From Microbacterium thalassium (GTDB lineage Bacteria; Actinomycetota; Actinomycetes; Actinomycetales; Microbacteriaceae), in NCBI RefSeq assembly GCF_014208045.1, contig NZ_JACHML010000001.1, positions 496,001 through 560,000 of the forward strand: a stretch of DNA of 64,000 nucleotides, in the 5' to 3' direction. A program made the position numbers and the translations under genes. Positions 55,707 to 63,997 of the stretch are shown here, one piece after another (within the stretch, counting starts at the first letter, position 1; each line of letters opens with the position of its first letter). Under the pieces are notes generated by a model. It made no database searches. It worked only from the letters and a program-made list of their open reading frames with translations, and was not told the origin of the DNA.

Positions 55707-56915
55707 TCACTCCGTGCCAGGGATCGGGCCGAAGGTCGGTCCCATCCAGATGTAGTTGTCGGGTGCTCCGAGGAGGTCCCAGCCGACGTTGCTCATGTGG
55801 GAGTCGTCGACGATGAAGTGCTGGACCCCGGCGAGCGCATCGCGAATGGCGCGCTGGGCGTCGCCGGCGCGAAGGGTGGTGCCGCCGCCGCGGCGGTATG
55901 CCCATTCGGCGACCTCGCGGGCGATGTCGTGGGTGTGGATGTTGGCGCCCATGAGCATCGAGGTCTGCTCACGCGACAGCCCGCATCCCTCACGGAGCGT
56001 GTCGTCGATGTCGGCGAGCACCTCGGTGACAAGCGCCCGGGCGGCGCGGGCCTTCATCTCCAGCTGCGCGTACTCGATCCGGAATCGGTCGTTGTCGGCC
56101 TGGCGCTTCGCCCCGGGCCGGGACGGCGGGCGGTTGGCGTTGGCTGCGGCGTCGTCGAGGATGCGTCGGGTGATGCCCGTCGCGAATCCGAGGTGCATGA
56201 GCGGGATGAGCAGTCCGACCCCGCCGAGCGCCTCGTCGCCGCCGAGAATGGGCGCGCCGAGGACGACGGCTTCGTGTGCCGCGGGGACGAAGACGTCGGT
56301 GAACGTGAAGTCGACGCTCCCGGTGCCGCGCAGGCCGATCGTGTCCCACCCCTCCCCGTAGGAGATCTCGGAGGTGGGGACGGCGAACATCGCCGGCGGC
56401 CCCTGAACGGGTTCGCCGTCGACGAGCTTCTGCGCGGGTGTGAAGATGAACCGGGCATGCTTGGACCCGCTGGCATATCGGTACGAGCCCGTGAGGCTCC
56501 ACCCGCCGTCGACCGCGACCGCCGTCGCTGCGCCGTTGCTGACGGCTCCGAAGAGGGGCTCGCCGGAGTCGATGATCTCGCGAGCTGGCTCGTACTCGAG
56601 GTAGTCGATCATGTGTCCGCCGGCGGCGAAGATCGTGTTGACCCAGCCGATCGATCCGTCGATGCGAGCCACACGGTCGAGGATCGGGAGAGCCTCCCCG
56701 GGAAACAGGCCCATGCCACCGAGCTCCTTCGGCAGGAAGACGCGTGTCACGCCGGCTTCGATGAGGAGCTCGATGGCGCGATCGGTGAGCTTCTGCTGCG
56801 CCTCGGTCTCGGCAGCCTCCGCGGCCAGCGCGGTGGCCACGCTCTCCAGCTTCCGCATGGTCTGGGCGACGCTCTGCGTCGACTCGAGCGTCTGTGGTTC
56901 TGAAATCAGCGACAT
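55707..56915 (-). CDS. Acyl-CoA dehydrogenase-fold flavin monooxygenase
   Basis: A 402-aa group D (HpaB/HsaA/DszC-like) oxygenase component using reduced flavin from a partner reductase. N-terminal helices (FLPKELGGMGL), WSLTGSYRYASGSKHARF, WDTIGLRGTGSVDFTF, and a C-terminal HIVDDSH-like segment fit the family rather than true acyl-CoA dehydrogenases. The flavin reductase at 59043 is the likely partner. ATG at 56915 follows GAAAGG. Preceded by a strong promoter with a GntR-type operator. Confidence 0.85.
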   Translation of the reverse strand: MSLISEPQTLESTQSVAQTMRKLESVATALAAEAAETEAQQKLTDRAIELLIEAGVTRVFLPKELGGMGLFPGEALPILDRVARIDGSIGWVNTIFAAGGHMIDYLEYEPAREIIDSGEPLFGAVSNGAATAVAVDGGWSLTGSYRYASGSKHARFIFTPAQKLVDGEPVQGPPAMFAVPTSEISYGEGWDTIGLRGTGSVDFTFTDVFVPAAHEAVVLGAPILGGDEALGGVGLLIPLMHLGFATGITRRILDDAAANANRPPSRPGAKRQADNDRFRIEYAQLEMKARAARALVTEVLADIDDTLREGCGLSREQTSMLMGANIHTHDIAREVAEWAYRRGGGTTLRAGDAQRAIRDALAGVQHFIVDDSHMSNVGWDLLGAPDNYIWMGPTFGPIPGTE

Positions 56916-56981
56916 CGCTGTGGACCTTTCGTGTCGGTCTCGCCCGGCTGCGTTGCCAACGAGCTGAACCCGCAGTGGCAG

Positions 56982-57020
56982 GTCAATACACAGTATTGAC
57001 ATGTCAGAGGTAGGTGTCAA
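56982..57020 (-). promoter_or_regulatory. Promoter and operator of the oxygenase operon
   Basis: Minus strand: TTGACA (57020-57015), 17-nt spacer, AATACT (56997-56992). The spacer end holds TGACATGTCA (56997-57006) followed by GAGG, and the region also has a perfect 8-3-8 inverted repeat GTCAATAC-ACA-GTATTGAC (56982-57000). One of four similar operator copies in this locus. Confidence 0.75.
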
Positions 57021-57045
57021 GCGTCCGGACCCGAACGGGGGTGGG

Positions 57046-57711
57046 TCAGAACGGGAACGAGACCGAGGTGTGTGCCAGGGATGTCGAGGCGAGCAGGAAC
57101 TCGGTGACACGGGCGCGCGACTCGCGGATGTATGCGCGGGTCAACTGCTCCGCCTCTTCGGGGGTGGATGAGAGCATCGGGGGCATGCCGAGGGACTGCA
57201 TCGTGCTTCGGGTGTCTGAGCGCCATACGAGCGTGAAGATGCGGTACATGTCGCCGGCCAGTCGCCGGTAGAGGTCGGCCAGGACGGCGTTGTCCGCGGC
57301 GTCGACCACGATGTCCCAGGTGGCTGTTGCGTATGCGACGAGCTCCTGGGGGGTGGCGTTCGCGCCGGGGACCTTGTGGCTCATCAGCTGCTCGCGCTGC
57401 TCGTCGGTCATCCGCGCCGCAGCGAGGCGCACGAGTGCCGGTCCGAGGATCTCCCAGGCTTCGAAGAATTCGCCGACGCCGCGCAACGTGATCGGGGCGA
57501 CGGTATACCCGACGCGTGGCACCGCAGTGAGGAGGTTCTCGGATGCCAGACGCACCAGTGCGCTCCGCACGGCGGATAGCCCGAAGCCGTACGAGGACGC
57601 CAGCGATCGCTCGGTCACCTGCGAGCCGGGAGCGATCGTGCAGTCGAGGATCTCCGACCGCAGCAGCTCGTAGGCCTGGTCCACGAGCGAGACAGGGGAG
57701 CGGTCACTCAT
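57046..57711 (-). CDS. GntR-family regulator with FCD-like domain
   Basis: A 221-aa regulator: N-terminal GntR winged helix (QAYELLRSEILDCTIAPGSQVTERSLA, GLSAVRSALVRLASENLL) and a helical C-terminal domain. ATG at 57711 lies 6 nt after TACGCT, suggesting leaderless translation. It sits between four operator copies and most likely controls the monooxygenase locus and itself, responding to the pathway substrate. Confidence 0.87.
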   Translation of the reverse strand: MSDRSPVSLVDQAYELLRSEILDCTIAPGSQVTERSLASSYGFGLSAVRSALVRLASENLLTAVPRVGYTVAPITLRGVGEFFEAWEILGPALVRLAAARMTDEQREQLMSHKVPGANATPQELVAYATATWDIVVDAADNAVLADLYRRLAGDMYRIFTLVWRSDTRSTMQSLGMPPMLSSTPEEAEQLTRAYIRESRARVTEFLLASTSLAHTSVSFPF

Positions 57712-57740
57712 CCGCCCAGCGTATGCCAGCCGCGGTGAAC

Positions 57741-57750
57741 TGACATGTCG
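57741..57750. promoter_or_regulatory. GntR operator copy upstream of gntR
   Basis: TGACATGTCG, 30 nt before the gntR start and just upstream of its -10 region; 9 of 10 positions match the TGACATGTCA consensus of this locus. Confidence 0.5.
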
Positions 57751-57801
57751 GCGCTCAGGAGCGGTGGCGCATCCAGCGGTTTGCAATTGCACATATCAAT
57801 A

Positions 57802-57831
57802 TTGACAGGTCACAGGTCGACTCTCTAGGTT
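57802..57831 (+). promoter_or_regulatory. Promoter with GntR operator for the small gene at 57966
   Basis: TTGACA (57802-57807), 18-nt spacer, TAGGTT (57826-57831). TGACAGGTCA (57803-57812) overlaps the -35, one change from the locus consensus. The predicted leader is about 130 nt. Confidence 0.65.
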
Positions 57832-57965
57832 CAGGGCAAGAGGGTGTCGACGCGGACCCGCCTCGCCCGACGATCTGCCGGGATGCCGCAGGCCGGGCGG
57901 CTGCGACCGTCGGCGCCCGTCCGGTGGCATCCGCTGTCGGACTCGAGCGAGCAAAGGGAACACCA

Positions 57966-58274
57966 ATGTCAGATATCGACGGCCGCTGGCACATCGAAGC
58001 GCAGTCTCCGATGGGCAAGCAGACCTCCATCCTCGACCTCACCGCCGACGGCGCCACGGCCAGCGGTCAGCTCGTCGGACCCGACGGTGAGACCACAGAC
58101 ATCCTGGACGGGAAGGTAGACGGAACGAACGTCGACTTCCGGATCGAGCTCACCAAGCCGATGGCGATGAGGATCAACTTCGCACTCGACATCGACGGCG
58201 ACACGTTGACCGGCAAGGTGAAGGCCGGGATCTTCCCTCCGTCGCGCGCGACCGGATGGCGCGTGGGCGACTGA
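57966..58274 (+). CDS. Small beta-rich protein of unknown function
   Basis: A 102-aa protein made of alternating beta strands (GRWHIEAQSPMGKQTSILDL, GTNVDFRIELTKPMAMRINF, GDTLTGKVKAG), suggestive of a lipocalin-like barrel. ATG at 57966 with GCAAAGGGA upstream. Its own GntR-controlled promoter ties it to the monooxygenase locus; it may bind the substrate. Confidence 0.65.
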   Translation: MSDIDGRWHIEAQSPMGKQTSILDLTADGATASGQLVGPDGETTDILDGKVDGTNVDFRIELTKPMAMRINFALDIDGDTLTGKVKAGIFPPSRATGWRVGD

Positions 58275-58284
58275 TCCCGGAAGG

Positions 58285-58326
58285 AGCAACGGGGTGCGCG
58301 GCTCACAGGCGGCGCACCCCGTTGCT
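58285..58326. terminator. Bidirectional hairpin terminator
   Basis: A perfect 15-bp inverted repeat (arms 58285-58299 and 58312-58326, AGCAACGGGGTGCGC and complement) with a 12-nt loop lies between the facing stops at 58274 and 58330. Confidence 0.8.
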
Positions 58327-58329
58327 GGG

Positions 58330-59007
58330 TCATCGGTAGACGGGGCCCTCGTATGCCCGTGCGCTGACGAGCTTCCCCTGACGGAAGCCATAGACGCCCA
58401 GGCCGCCGTGCGGAGGCCGGCGCCAGCTGGTGAACTCGACCGCATAGTCGTGTCCGGCCGCCGTGACCGTGTTGAACTGCAGGGGGACGCCGCCCTTGCG
58501 CTCTGGTGTGCTGGCGAACGCGTCTATGAAGACCCCGGCCGGCACCGGCCCGACGGGTGACTGGAAGACGGCGCGCTCGTCTATGGCCGCCTCGAGCAGC
58601 GCTCGCTCGCCGGAGGTGATCGCCTCGTAGTACCGCCGCAGTTCCTCGGGCCATTGAAACGGCGTCGGTGCCACCAGCGGGCGGCGCGGCTCAGTGAGTC
58701 CGAGGTGGGCCTTGTTGTAGTACACGCGACCCTGTGGTTCTGGCGCGGTCTTGTCCCACACGAATGCCACGGGCACCTCGGCGGGAGCGCTGCCGGGTCG
58801 GTGATAGACGTACTCCCAGACATCCCTCTCGGGGGACTCGATCGTGCCCGTGCGTTCGATCCGCTCCCAGCCGCGTTCCGGCCACACCAGAGACTCGGCT
58901 TGGAACGTCTCGGGATCAGACCATCCAGCTGTCGGGTCGTCGATTCTCGTCTGCGCACTGATCCGGGTCAGCAACTCGGCTGTCGTTGCGTTGTGAGGCT
59001 CTGTCAT
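58330..59007 (-). CDS. SnoaL/NTF2-like-domain protein
   Basis: A 225-aa protein. The second half (ELRRYYEAITSGERALLEAAI, FIDAFAS, YAVEFTSW) resembles an NTF2-like SnoaL fold; the first half is unrecognised. ATG at 59007 follows AAAGGGG. It is 35 nt downstream of the flavin reductase on the same strand, so probably part of the same transcript. May be an isomerase or hydrolase for the oxygenated product. Confidence 0.7.
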   Translation of the reverse strand: MTEPHNATTAELLTRISAQTRIDDPTAGWSDPETFQAESLVWPERGWERIERTGTIESPERDVWEYVYHRPGSAPAEVPVAFVWDKTAPEPQGRVYYNKAHLGLTEPRRPLVAPTPFQWPEELRRYYEAITSGERALLEAAIDERAVFQSPVGPVPAGVFIDAFASTPERKGGVPLQFNTVTAAGHDYAVEFTSWRRPPHGGLGVYGFRQGKLVSARAYEGPVYR

Positions 59008-59042
59008 CGCTGCCCCTTTGGCCGGGGACATCAGTTGATCGG

Positions 59043-59624
59043 TCACGCGATACGCGAGTGCTCGCTGAGCACGTGCCACTGGCGGTTGTGGTACACGAGC
59101 GGGTGACCGTCGGCTTCGTCCTCGTTCCACGCCTCGATGACATGGATCACGAACAGCGTCGCCGCCCCCGCGTCGACCTTCTTGACCACCTGCCCGCGAA
59201 CGCGACGACGCGGGGCGAGATAGAAGGGCTCGCCGGTCGGCAGGACCGCCCATCGGTAAGGGTCGGCGAACCGGTCGGCACCGGATGTCGCCCCCAGCAC
59301 TGCGAGGTCGTGGCACTCGGCATCGATCAGGTGAACGACGACCGTGTCGGCGGCAAGAAGCGCCGACGTGCTGGATGACAGCGCTGACGCCGAGAAGACG
59401 ATCAGAGGAGGGGTGACGCTGATCGAGAACAGCGAAGACGCCGTCATCGCGACGGGACCATCCGGCGAGTTGGCAGTGATTACAGTGACGCCGGACGGAT
59501 GGTCGCGGAAGAGAGCCTTCAACGCTTCAGGGGCAACCCCGCTGTCGCCGGCCAGGAGGATCTGTTCGACCGGCCCGGTCGAGGTGGCTGTCGCGGGGGA
59601 CGTACTGCTGCTGAGTCGATCCAT
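59043..59624 (-). CDS. Flavin reductase (HpaC-like)
   Basis: A 193-aa flavin reductase of the FMN-binding split-barrel family (ALFRDHPSGVTVITANSPDGP, AMTASSLFSISVTPPLIVFSAS). It supplies reduced flavin to the oxygenase at 55707, with which it shares the operator TGACATGTCAGAGG. ATG at 59624. Confidence 0.9.
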   Translation of the reverse strand: MDRLSSSTSPATATSTGPVEQILLAGDSGVAPEALKALFRDHPSGVTVITANSPDGPVAMTASSLFSISVTPPLIVFSASALSSSTSALLAADTVVVHLIDAECHDLAVLGATSGADRFADPYRWAVLPTGEPFYLAPRRRVRGQVVKKVDAGAATLFVIHVIEAWNEDEADGHPLVYHNRQWHVLSEHSRIA

Positions 59625-60004
59625 TACTGCGCCTTTGCATGGTCGTCGCGGTCTCGCACCGCATGTCTGTAATGCCAGCCTGTTGTTGATGACATGTCAG
59701 AGGATAGTCGCTGACTGTTGGGGAGACAAGGTCGACAACTCTCGGGCAAGAGGTCACAGCGGGCCGACAGGCCGCGACGCCGAACTGCGCGCCGTGGGGA
59801 AGTCCCACCTGCTTCGCCGGCTCGGACGCGTTCTCCAGTTCTGCGGGAGTTGGGGAACGCCTTCCGCGGGGCCAGTCCGTCACCGGCTACGAAGAAGAGG
59901 TCGGTCGGATCCGTATGCGGGCGTCGAACGTGGGTGGGGCCTTGGCGGCCACGTTGGATCCGCAGGAGGCACCGTTCGACCGATCCGGCTCGACGCGGGT
60001 GCAA
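59625..60004. other. Intergenic region
   Basis: About 380 bp without a convincing gene. It carries the operator at 59690-59699 for the leftward reductase operon and a weak repeat-like segment (GGATCCGTATGCGGGCG near 59907). Confidence 0.45.
59690..59699 (-). promoter_or_regulatory. GntR operator copy upstream of the flavin reductase gene
   Basis: TGACATGTCA followed by GAGG, identical over 14 nt to the copy upstream of the oxygenase gene (56997). Confidence 0.65.
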
Positions 60005-60448
60005 TCACGCGGCGATGCGATGCCGCTGGACGCCACGCTGCGCGGATCGGTGCGCGAGCAACCCGGCGAACCACCCGAGCAACGACGCGAACGCCGTCAC
60101 GATGCCGAACTGCGCCAGGAGCCCGAGCACGTACGCCCAGTCCGCCGACATCCCCGCCGAGGCAAGTGCGAACAAGAGGTGACCGAGGAATCCGATCACG
60201 AACCCCAGCGCGACGACCGCTGCGACGCCCAGCCACGGCGAGCGCAGGCCGCGCGTGGCGGCCACCGCGGCCGGCAGCCAGACCAGGCCCGCGACGGCCA
60301 CGGAGCCCAACACGTATCCCACGACGATGCCGATCGCCGAACCGGTCGATATGTCCCACTGCGAAATGGGACCTTGGCTCGCGAACAGGTACGCGGCGAC
60401 CGCGATCGCCCAGATCGGAACGCCCCACCCCAACTCCCGCGCCGTCAT
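60005..60448 (-). CDS. Small membrane protein of unknown function
   Basis: A 147-aa protein with about four membrane spans (PIWAIAVAAYLFAS, IGIVVGYVLGSVAVAGLVW, LGVAAVVALGFVIGFLGHLL, VLGLLAQFGIVTAFASLLGW) and a basic C-terminus. ATG at 60448 chosen; an in-frame GTG at 60490 is possible. Not recognised. Confidence 0.6.
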   Translation of the reverse strand: MTARELGWGVPIWAIAVAAYLFASQGPISQWDISTGSAIGIVVGYVLGSVAVAGLVWLPAAVAATRGLRSPWLGVAAVVALGFVIGFLGHLLFALASAGMSADWAYVLGLLAQFGIVTAFASLLGWFAGLLAHRSAQRGVQRHRIAA

Positions 60449-60566
60449 GCAGGGATCATCCCATGCCGGCGCGGTGGCCAGAGTGAACACATGGTCACGA
60501 TCCAAATAGCCTGCGCGGCGGTGGTCCCGTGCGGGCGTTGGGTCAGGGACGTCCTAGAGTCGCGAC

Positions 60567-61121
60567 ATGCGGATCGTCGTCTCCGGGACCCACGCGAGCG
60601 GGAAGAGCACGCTCGTCTCCGACTTCGCCATTCGGCACCCGGAGTTCGTCGTGCTCCCGGACCCATTCGAGCTCGTCGACGAGGCCCGCGATACCCCGAG
60701 CGCCGCATTGTTCGCGACCCAACTGCGCGTCTCGGCTGCCCGGCTCCATCCGGACGAGACCCCGGGCCACTTCGTCGCCGAGCGAGGCCCGATCGACTTC
60801 CTCGCCTACCTGCTGGCTCTGGACGAACTCAGCAGTGCGCCCGGTTCACGCGAGCTCGTCGAGCGGTCGATCGAGATCACCCAGGGCGCAATGCAGCATG
60901 TCGATCTCCTCGTCGTGCTGCCCCTCGACGAGGGCGCTGAGATCTTCGTTCCCCCGGACGAACACCTTCCACTGCGCGAAGCAATGAACGACGTCCTGCT
61001 GGAACTCGTCGACGACGACGAGATCGTCGGCGCGAACACGATCGTCGTCGAGATCGCCGGCGATCGGAATCAGAAGCTCGCAGCGCTCGAGACCCTCATG
61101 CCTGCGCACTTTCGCTGCTGA
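60567..61121 (+). CDS. AAA/P-loop ATPase-like protein
   Basis: A 184-aa P-loop protein: Walker A GTHASGKST (residues 7-15), then a TAERGPIDF-type segment and HVDLLVVLPLDEG. The pattern resembles NadR/AAA_28-type small kinases rather than transporters. TAGAGT at 60555-60560 lies 6 nt before the ATG; leaderless. Substrate unknown. Confidence 0.75.
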   Translation: MRIVVSGTHASGKSTLVSDFAIRHPEFVVLPDPFELVDEARDTPSAALFATQLRVSAARLHPDETPGHFVAERGPIDFLAYLLALDELSSAPGSRELVERSIEITQGAMQHVDLLVVLPLDEGAEIFVPPDEHLPLREAMNDVLLELVDDDEIVGANTIVVEIAGDRNQKLAALETLMPAHFRC

Positions 61122-61127
61122 GGAGAG

Positions 61128-61172
61128 CGATCCCCAAGCGGGCGGTGCACGAAACGGGAACGACGCGTACAT
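61128..61172 (+). repeat. Dispersed intergenic repeat, copy G
   Basis: CGATCCCCAAGCGGGCGG then TGCACGAAACGGG, beginning 7 nt after the ATPase stop codon. Confidence 0.65.
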
Positions 61173-61275
61173 GGCTGAGCCCGTGCGGTTCAGGGTCCAT
61201 CGTGCGCTGGCTTGGTTGTCCACGCCGGTTCGAATTGTGGGCGGGGGTGTCGGAGGTGGCAGCGAGGATGATCGC

Positions 61276-61998
61276 ATGGCTCCGAGCGCGAACGCACCGA
61301 CTTTTGTTCTGATCGCCGGCTACCGGCTGGGGGCTTGGGCATGGGACGAGGTACGGGATCGCCTGACTGCGTTGGGTCGGCGGGTGATTCCGATGACGCT
61401 GCCCGGGCTCGACGAGACCGATCCCGACCGGGCGTCTCGGAGTGTCGAAGACCAGGCGGCCGCGATCGAGCGGGTCTTGACCTCCGAAGCCGGGCCAGCC
61501 GTCGTCGTGGCGCACAGCGGAGCGAACGTCCCTGTGAGCGTCGTGCTCGATCGTCACCCCGAGGCGGTCCGTAGGGTGATCTGGGTCGACAGCGGGCCGG
61601 TCGCGCCTGACTACGCACCGAGCGCCCCGGAGGAGCTGGAAGAACTGCCGCTGCCGCCGTTCGACGTGCTCGGGGAGGCCGCCAGCCTGGAGGGGCTGAC
61701 CGCTGACGTCCTCGCGCGCTTCCGGCGCCGAGCTGTTCCCGAACCAGGACCTGTGGTGTGCGGATCTGTGCAGCTGAGCAATGATGCACGCCGGCGGGTT
61801 CCGACCAAGCTGGTGTGCTGCTCAATCCCGAGCGGGGAGCTGACGGCGCTGGCGGAGGCGGGTCATCCCATGTTCGCTGAGGTCGCCGAACTCGAGCACC
61901 TCGAACTCGTCGACCTTCCGACGGGCCACTGGCCGATGTGGAGCCGTCCCGCTGAGCTCGCGCAGATCCTCGCCGGCGCGGCTTCGACGGCGGACTGA
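61276..61998 (+). CDS. Alpha/beta hydrolase
   Basis: A 240-aa hydrolase of the pimeloyl-ester/esterase type: nucleophile VAHSGAN, late His in TGHWPMWS. The usual acid residue is not clear. ATG at 61276 follows CGAGGA. Substrate unknown. Confidence 0.78.
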   Translation: MAPSANAPTFVLIAGYRLGAWAWDEVRDRLTALGRRVIPMTLPGLDETDPDRASRSVEDQAAAIERVLTSEAGPAVVVAHSGANVPVSVVLDRHPEAVRRVIWVDSGPVAPDYAPSAPEELEELPLPPFDVLGEAASLEGLTADVLARFRRRAVPEPGPVVCGSVQLSNDARRRVPTKLVCCSIPSGELTALAEAGHPMFAEVAELEHLELVDLPTGHWPMWSRPAELAQILAGAASTAD

Positions 61999-62067
61999 CC
62001 GTGGTGCGGGCCGCTGGCGGACCGTCGTGGTTCGTGAGTGGCGCGGATCTGACGGCAGAATCGGGGG

Positions 62068-62754
62068 ATGACCTCTCAGCGCCTTGTCGATCTGTGGCCC
62101 GCTGCGGGGGTTCGGGTGCGTGCGGGAGACCTCGAGATGCGTTGGATCGACGATGACCTCGCCGTCGATCTCGCGCTGCTCGCGGGGAAGGGCGTTCACG
62201 ATGAGGGAACGATGCCGTTCAACTACCCATGGACGCGTGGAACCGGGCGCGAGGTCGCTCGGAGCGTCCTGACCTATCAATGGGGCGCCCGCCCCAGCGT
62301 GAGTGCTGACCGGCTCGTTCTCGAACTGGGGGTCCTCATCGGCGGCGAGCCGGTTGGCATTCAAAGCGCGTCGGGCGAAGGCTGGTCGGTGCTGCGTGAG
62401 GTCGAGACAGGCTCGTGGCTGGGTCGCGCGCACCAGGGGAAGGGCATCGGCCGCCGCATGCGGGCACTGATGCTGCACTTCTGCTTCGAGGCGTTGCATG
62501 CCGAGCACGTCGTGTCCGCAGCGTTCGAGGACAACGTCGCGTCGAACGCTGTCTCGCGGCGCACCGGCTATGCCACCGACGGGGTGCAGCGAGTCGAACG
62601 TGAAGGAGTCGCCGCTACCCAGACGCGGTACCGGATGGACCGGGACCGCTGGCTCGAGGTACGAGACCAGAACCAGAACATCATCGACGAGAACATCGAG
62701 GTGGTCGGCGTCGAAGCCCTGCTGGCAGACCTGGAGAACGCAGACCCCACCTAG
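62068..62754 (+). CDS. GNAT family N-acetyltransferase (RimJ/RimL-like)
   Basis: A 228-aa acetyltransferase: EVETGSWLGRAHQGKGIGRRM holds the acetyl-CoA loop (R/Q-G-x-G), followed by AFEDNVASNAVSRRTGYATDG. Pattern resembles ribosomal-protein or aminoglycoside-type acetyltransferases. Substrate not predictable. Confidence 0.82.
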   Translation: MTSQRLVDLWPAAGVRVRAGDLEMRWIDDDLAVDLALLAGKGVHDEGTMPFNYPWTRGTGREVARSVLTYQWGARPSVSADRLVLELGVLIGGEPVGIQSASGEGWSVLREVETGSWLGRAHQGKGIGRRMRALMLHFCFEALHAEHVVSAAFEDNVASNAVSRRTGYATDGVQRVEREGVAATQTRYRMDRDRWLEVRDQNQNIIDENIEVVGVEALLADLENADPT

Positions 62755-63001
62755 AGCCCCAGCGATCACACGATCCACATGCGGCAGCGGGCGAGAGCGG
62801 GAGGTGGCGGGCGGGGTGGGAGGCGCTCAATTGAGGTCCCTTCCAGGCTTAGCCAAGCCCAGCAAGGTGTCATTGATCGTGCCGCAGACTCGAGCGTCTT
62901 GCCATGGAGTGACGGAACATCACTTCGCCTAGCGCCGCTACGCTGTTGCCCGCAGTACACCTGGACGATTCGCGCGGAAGCGACTTCCCGGAGGTGGCGA
63001 A

Positions 63002-63469
63002 GTGGACCTCGATGCCTGGCAGCCGATCCTCATCGCGCTCGCGGTGCCGACCCTATCCTTGCTCACTGCCATCCTGACAAAAGATCGGGACCCAGCGATA
63101 TATAGGCGGCTACGCCACAGCAGCGCTGCTCTCAAGGATGCTCCCGAGGGGTCGGCCGCGAGGTCAGAACTCGACCTGCTGGTTGTCGCGCAGGCCGCGA
63201 AGCTCAGGTCGCGCGAGGAGTCTCGGCCGCGCCAGATCAAGTGGTGGGACTTGTTCTTCGCTATCGCGGTCTTCCTCGTCTTTGCTGCCGTGATGTGGGG
63301 CATGATTGCGTGGACCCTGGCCACCTGGGGCACTCCATGGGCCTGGCTCACTACACCCGCCACCGTGGTCATTGGAGCGGTTGGAATCTTCTTCAGCTCT
63401 GCCTTCTTCGGTGGCGTGACAACCCCACGCGAGGATCCGAGAGCCAGGAAGACTAGCGCGCAACCCTAG
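63002..63469 (+). CDS. Small membrane protein of unknown function
   Basis: A 155-aa protein: an N-terminal span (residues about 8-26), a charged cytosolic loop, and two C-terminal spans (about 83-105, 115-135). GTG at 63002 follows GGAGG (62990-62994). Not recognised. Confidence 0.65.
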   Translation: MDLDAWQPILIALAVPTLSLLTAILTKDRDPAIYRRLRHSSAALKDAPEGSAARSELDLLVVAQAAKLRSREESRPRQIKWWDLFFAIAVFLVFAAVMWGMIAWTLATWGTPWAWLTTPATVVIGAVGIFFSSAFFGGVTTPREDPRARKTSAQP

Positions 63470-63514
63470 GGCCACCGCGACGTTCGAAGCCACACCACCT
63501 ACTACGAGTCGCGT

Positions 63515-63563
63515 CGATCCGCTTGCGGGCAGTGCGCGAGAGCGGAGGGTCGCGTGCGGACTC
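63515..63563 (+). repeat. Dispersed intergenic repeat, copy H
   Basis: CGATCCGCTTGCGGGCAG, TGCGCGAGAGCGGAGG, GTCGCGTGCGGACTCC: full-length, nearly identical to copy F in its second half. Confidence 0.75.
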
Positions 63564-63643
63564 CTCGGCGTTCGATGAGGGGTCGTCAATGAGTCTTCGG
63601 TCAGTAGCGGCGTCACGGGATGCAGCGCCGGTAGGCTCCCCGC

Positions 63644-63997
63644 ATGACTCACGAGAATCTCCGCACAGGGCTCGCCGCCGCCGCTGCCATGTATCCCGAG
63701 GGGTACAAGTTCTTCCGCAACCTTGGGGCGATTACTTCCACGCAGGAGATGCAGATGATCTTCGACCGGGCGGAAGACATCGCCGCGTGGCTCGATGCGA
63801 AGGAGCGGGGCGAGCATGTAACCGCGGCTCAGGTCGTTCGGGCGCGCACCGAGAAGGAATCGACCATCGAGCCCGGACAGTCCGAGCGCATTTTCGGCGA
63901 CAAGGACATGATGCTGAAGTACAGCCAGTGGCTCGACGAGCGTCGGCTGCGAGACAACACGAAGTCACGTCGCGCATTCCTCAGCGAACTGGGGTGA
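63644..63997 (+). CDS. Protein of unknown function
   Basis: A 117-aa soluble, charged protein (IFGDKDMMLKYSQWLDERRLRD near the C-terminus); not recognised. TAGGCT at 63632-63637 precedes the ATG by 6 nt, so leaderless. The stop lies just before the window end. Confidence 0.6.
   Translation: MTHENLRTGLAAAAAMYPEGYKFFRNLGAITSTQEMQMIFDRAEDIAAWLDAKERGEHVTAAQVVRARTEKESTIEPGQSERIFGDKDMMLKYSQWLDERRLRDNTKSRRAFLSELG

Noticed and set aside
59905..59935. Possible further copy of the dispersed repeat (GGATCCGTATGCGGGCG)
   Set aside because: Similarity ends after about 17 nt; too short to count as a copy.
39281..63563. CRISPR array
   Set aside because: The repeats are 1-10 kb apart, imperfect and not separated by spacers, and no cas genes are present.
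39281..63563. Integron with attC sites
   Set aside because: No tyrosine-type integrase was seen, cassette-like genes point both ways, and the classic RYYYAAC/GTTRRRY ends are not evident. Kept only as an analogy.
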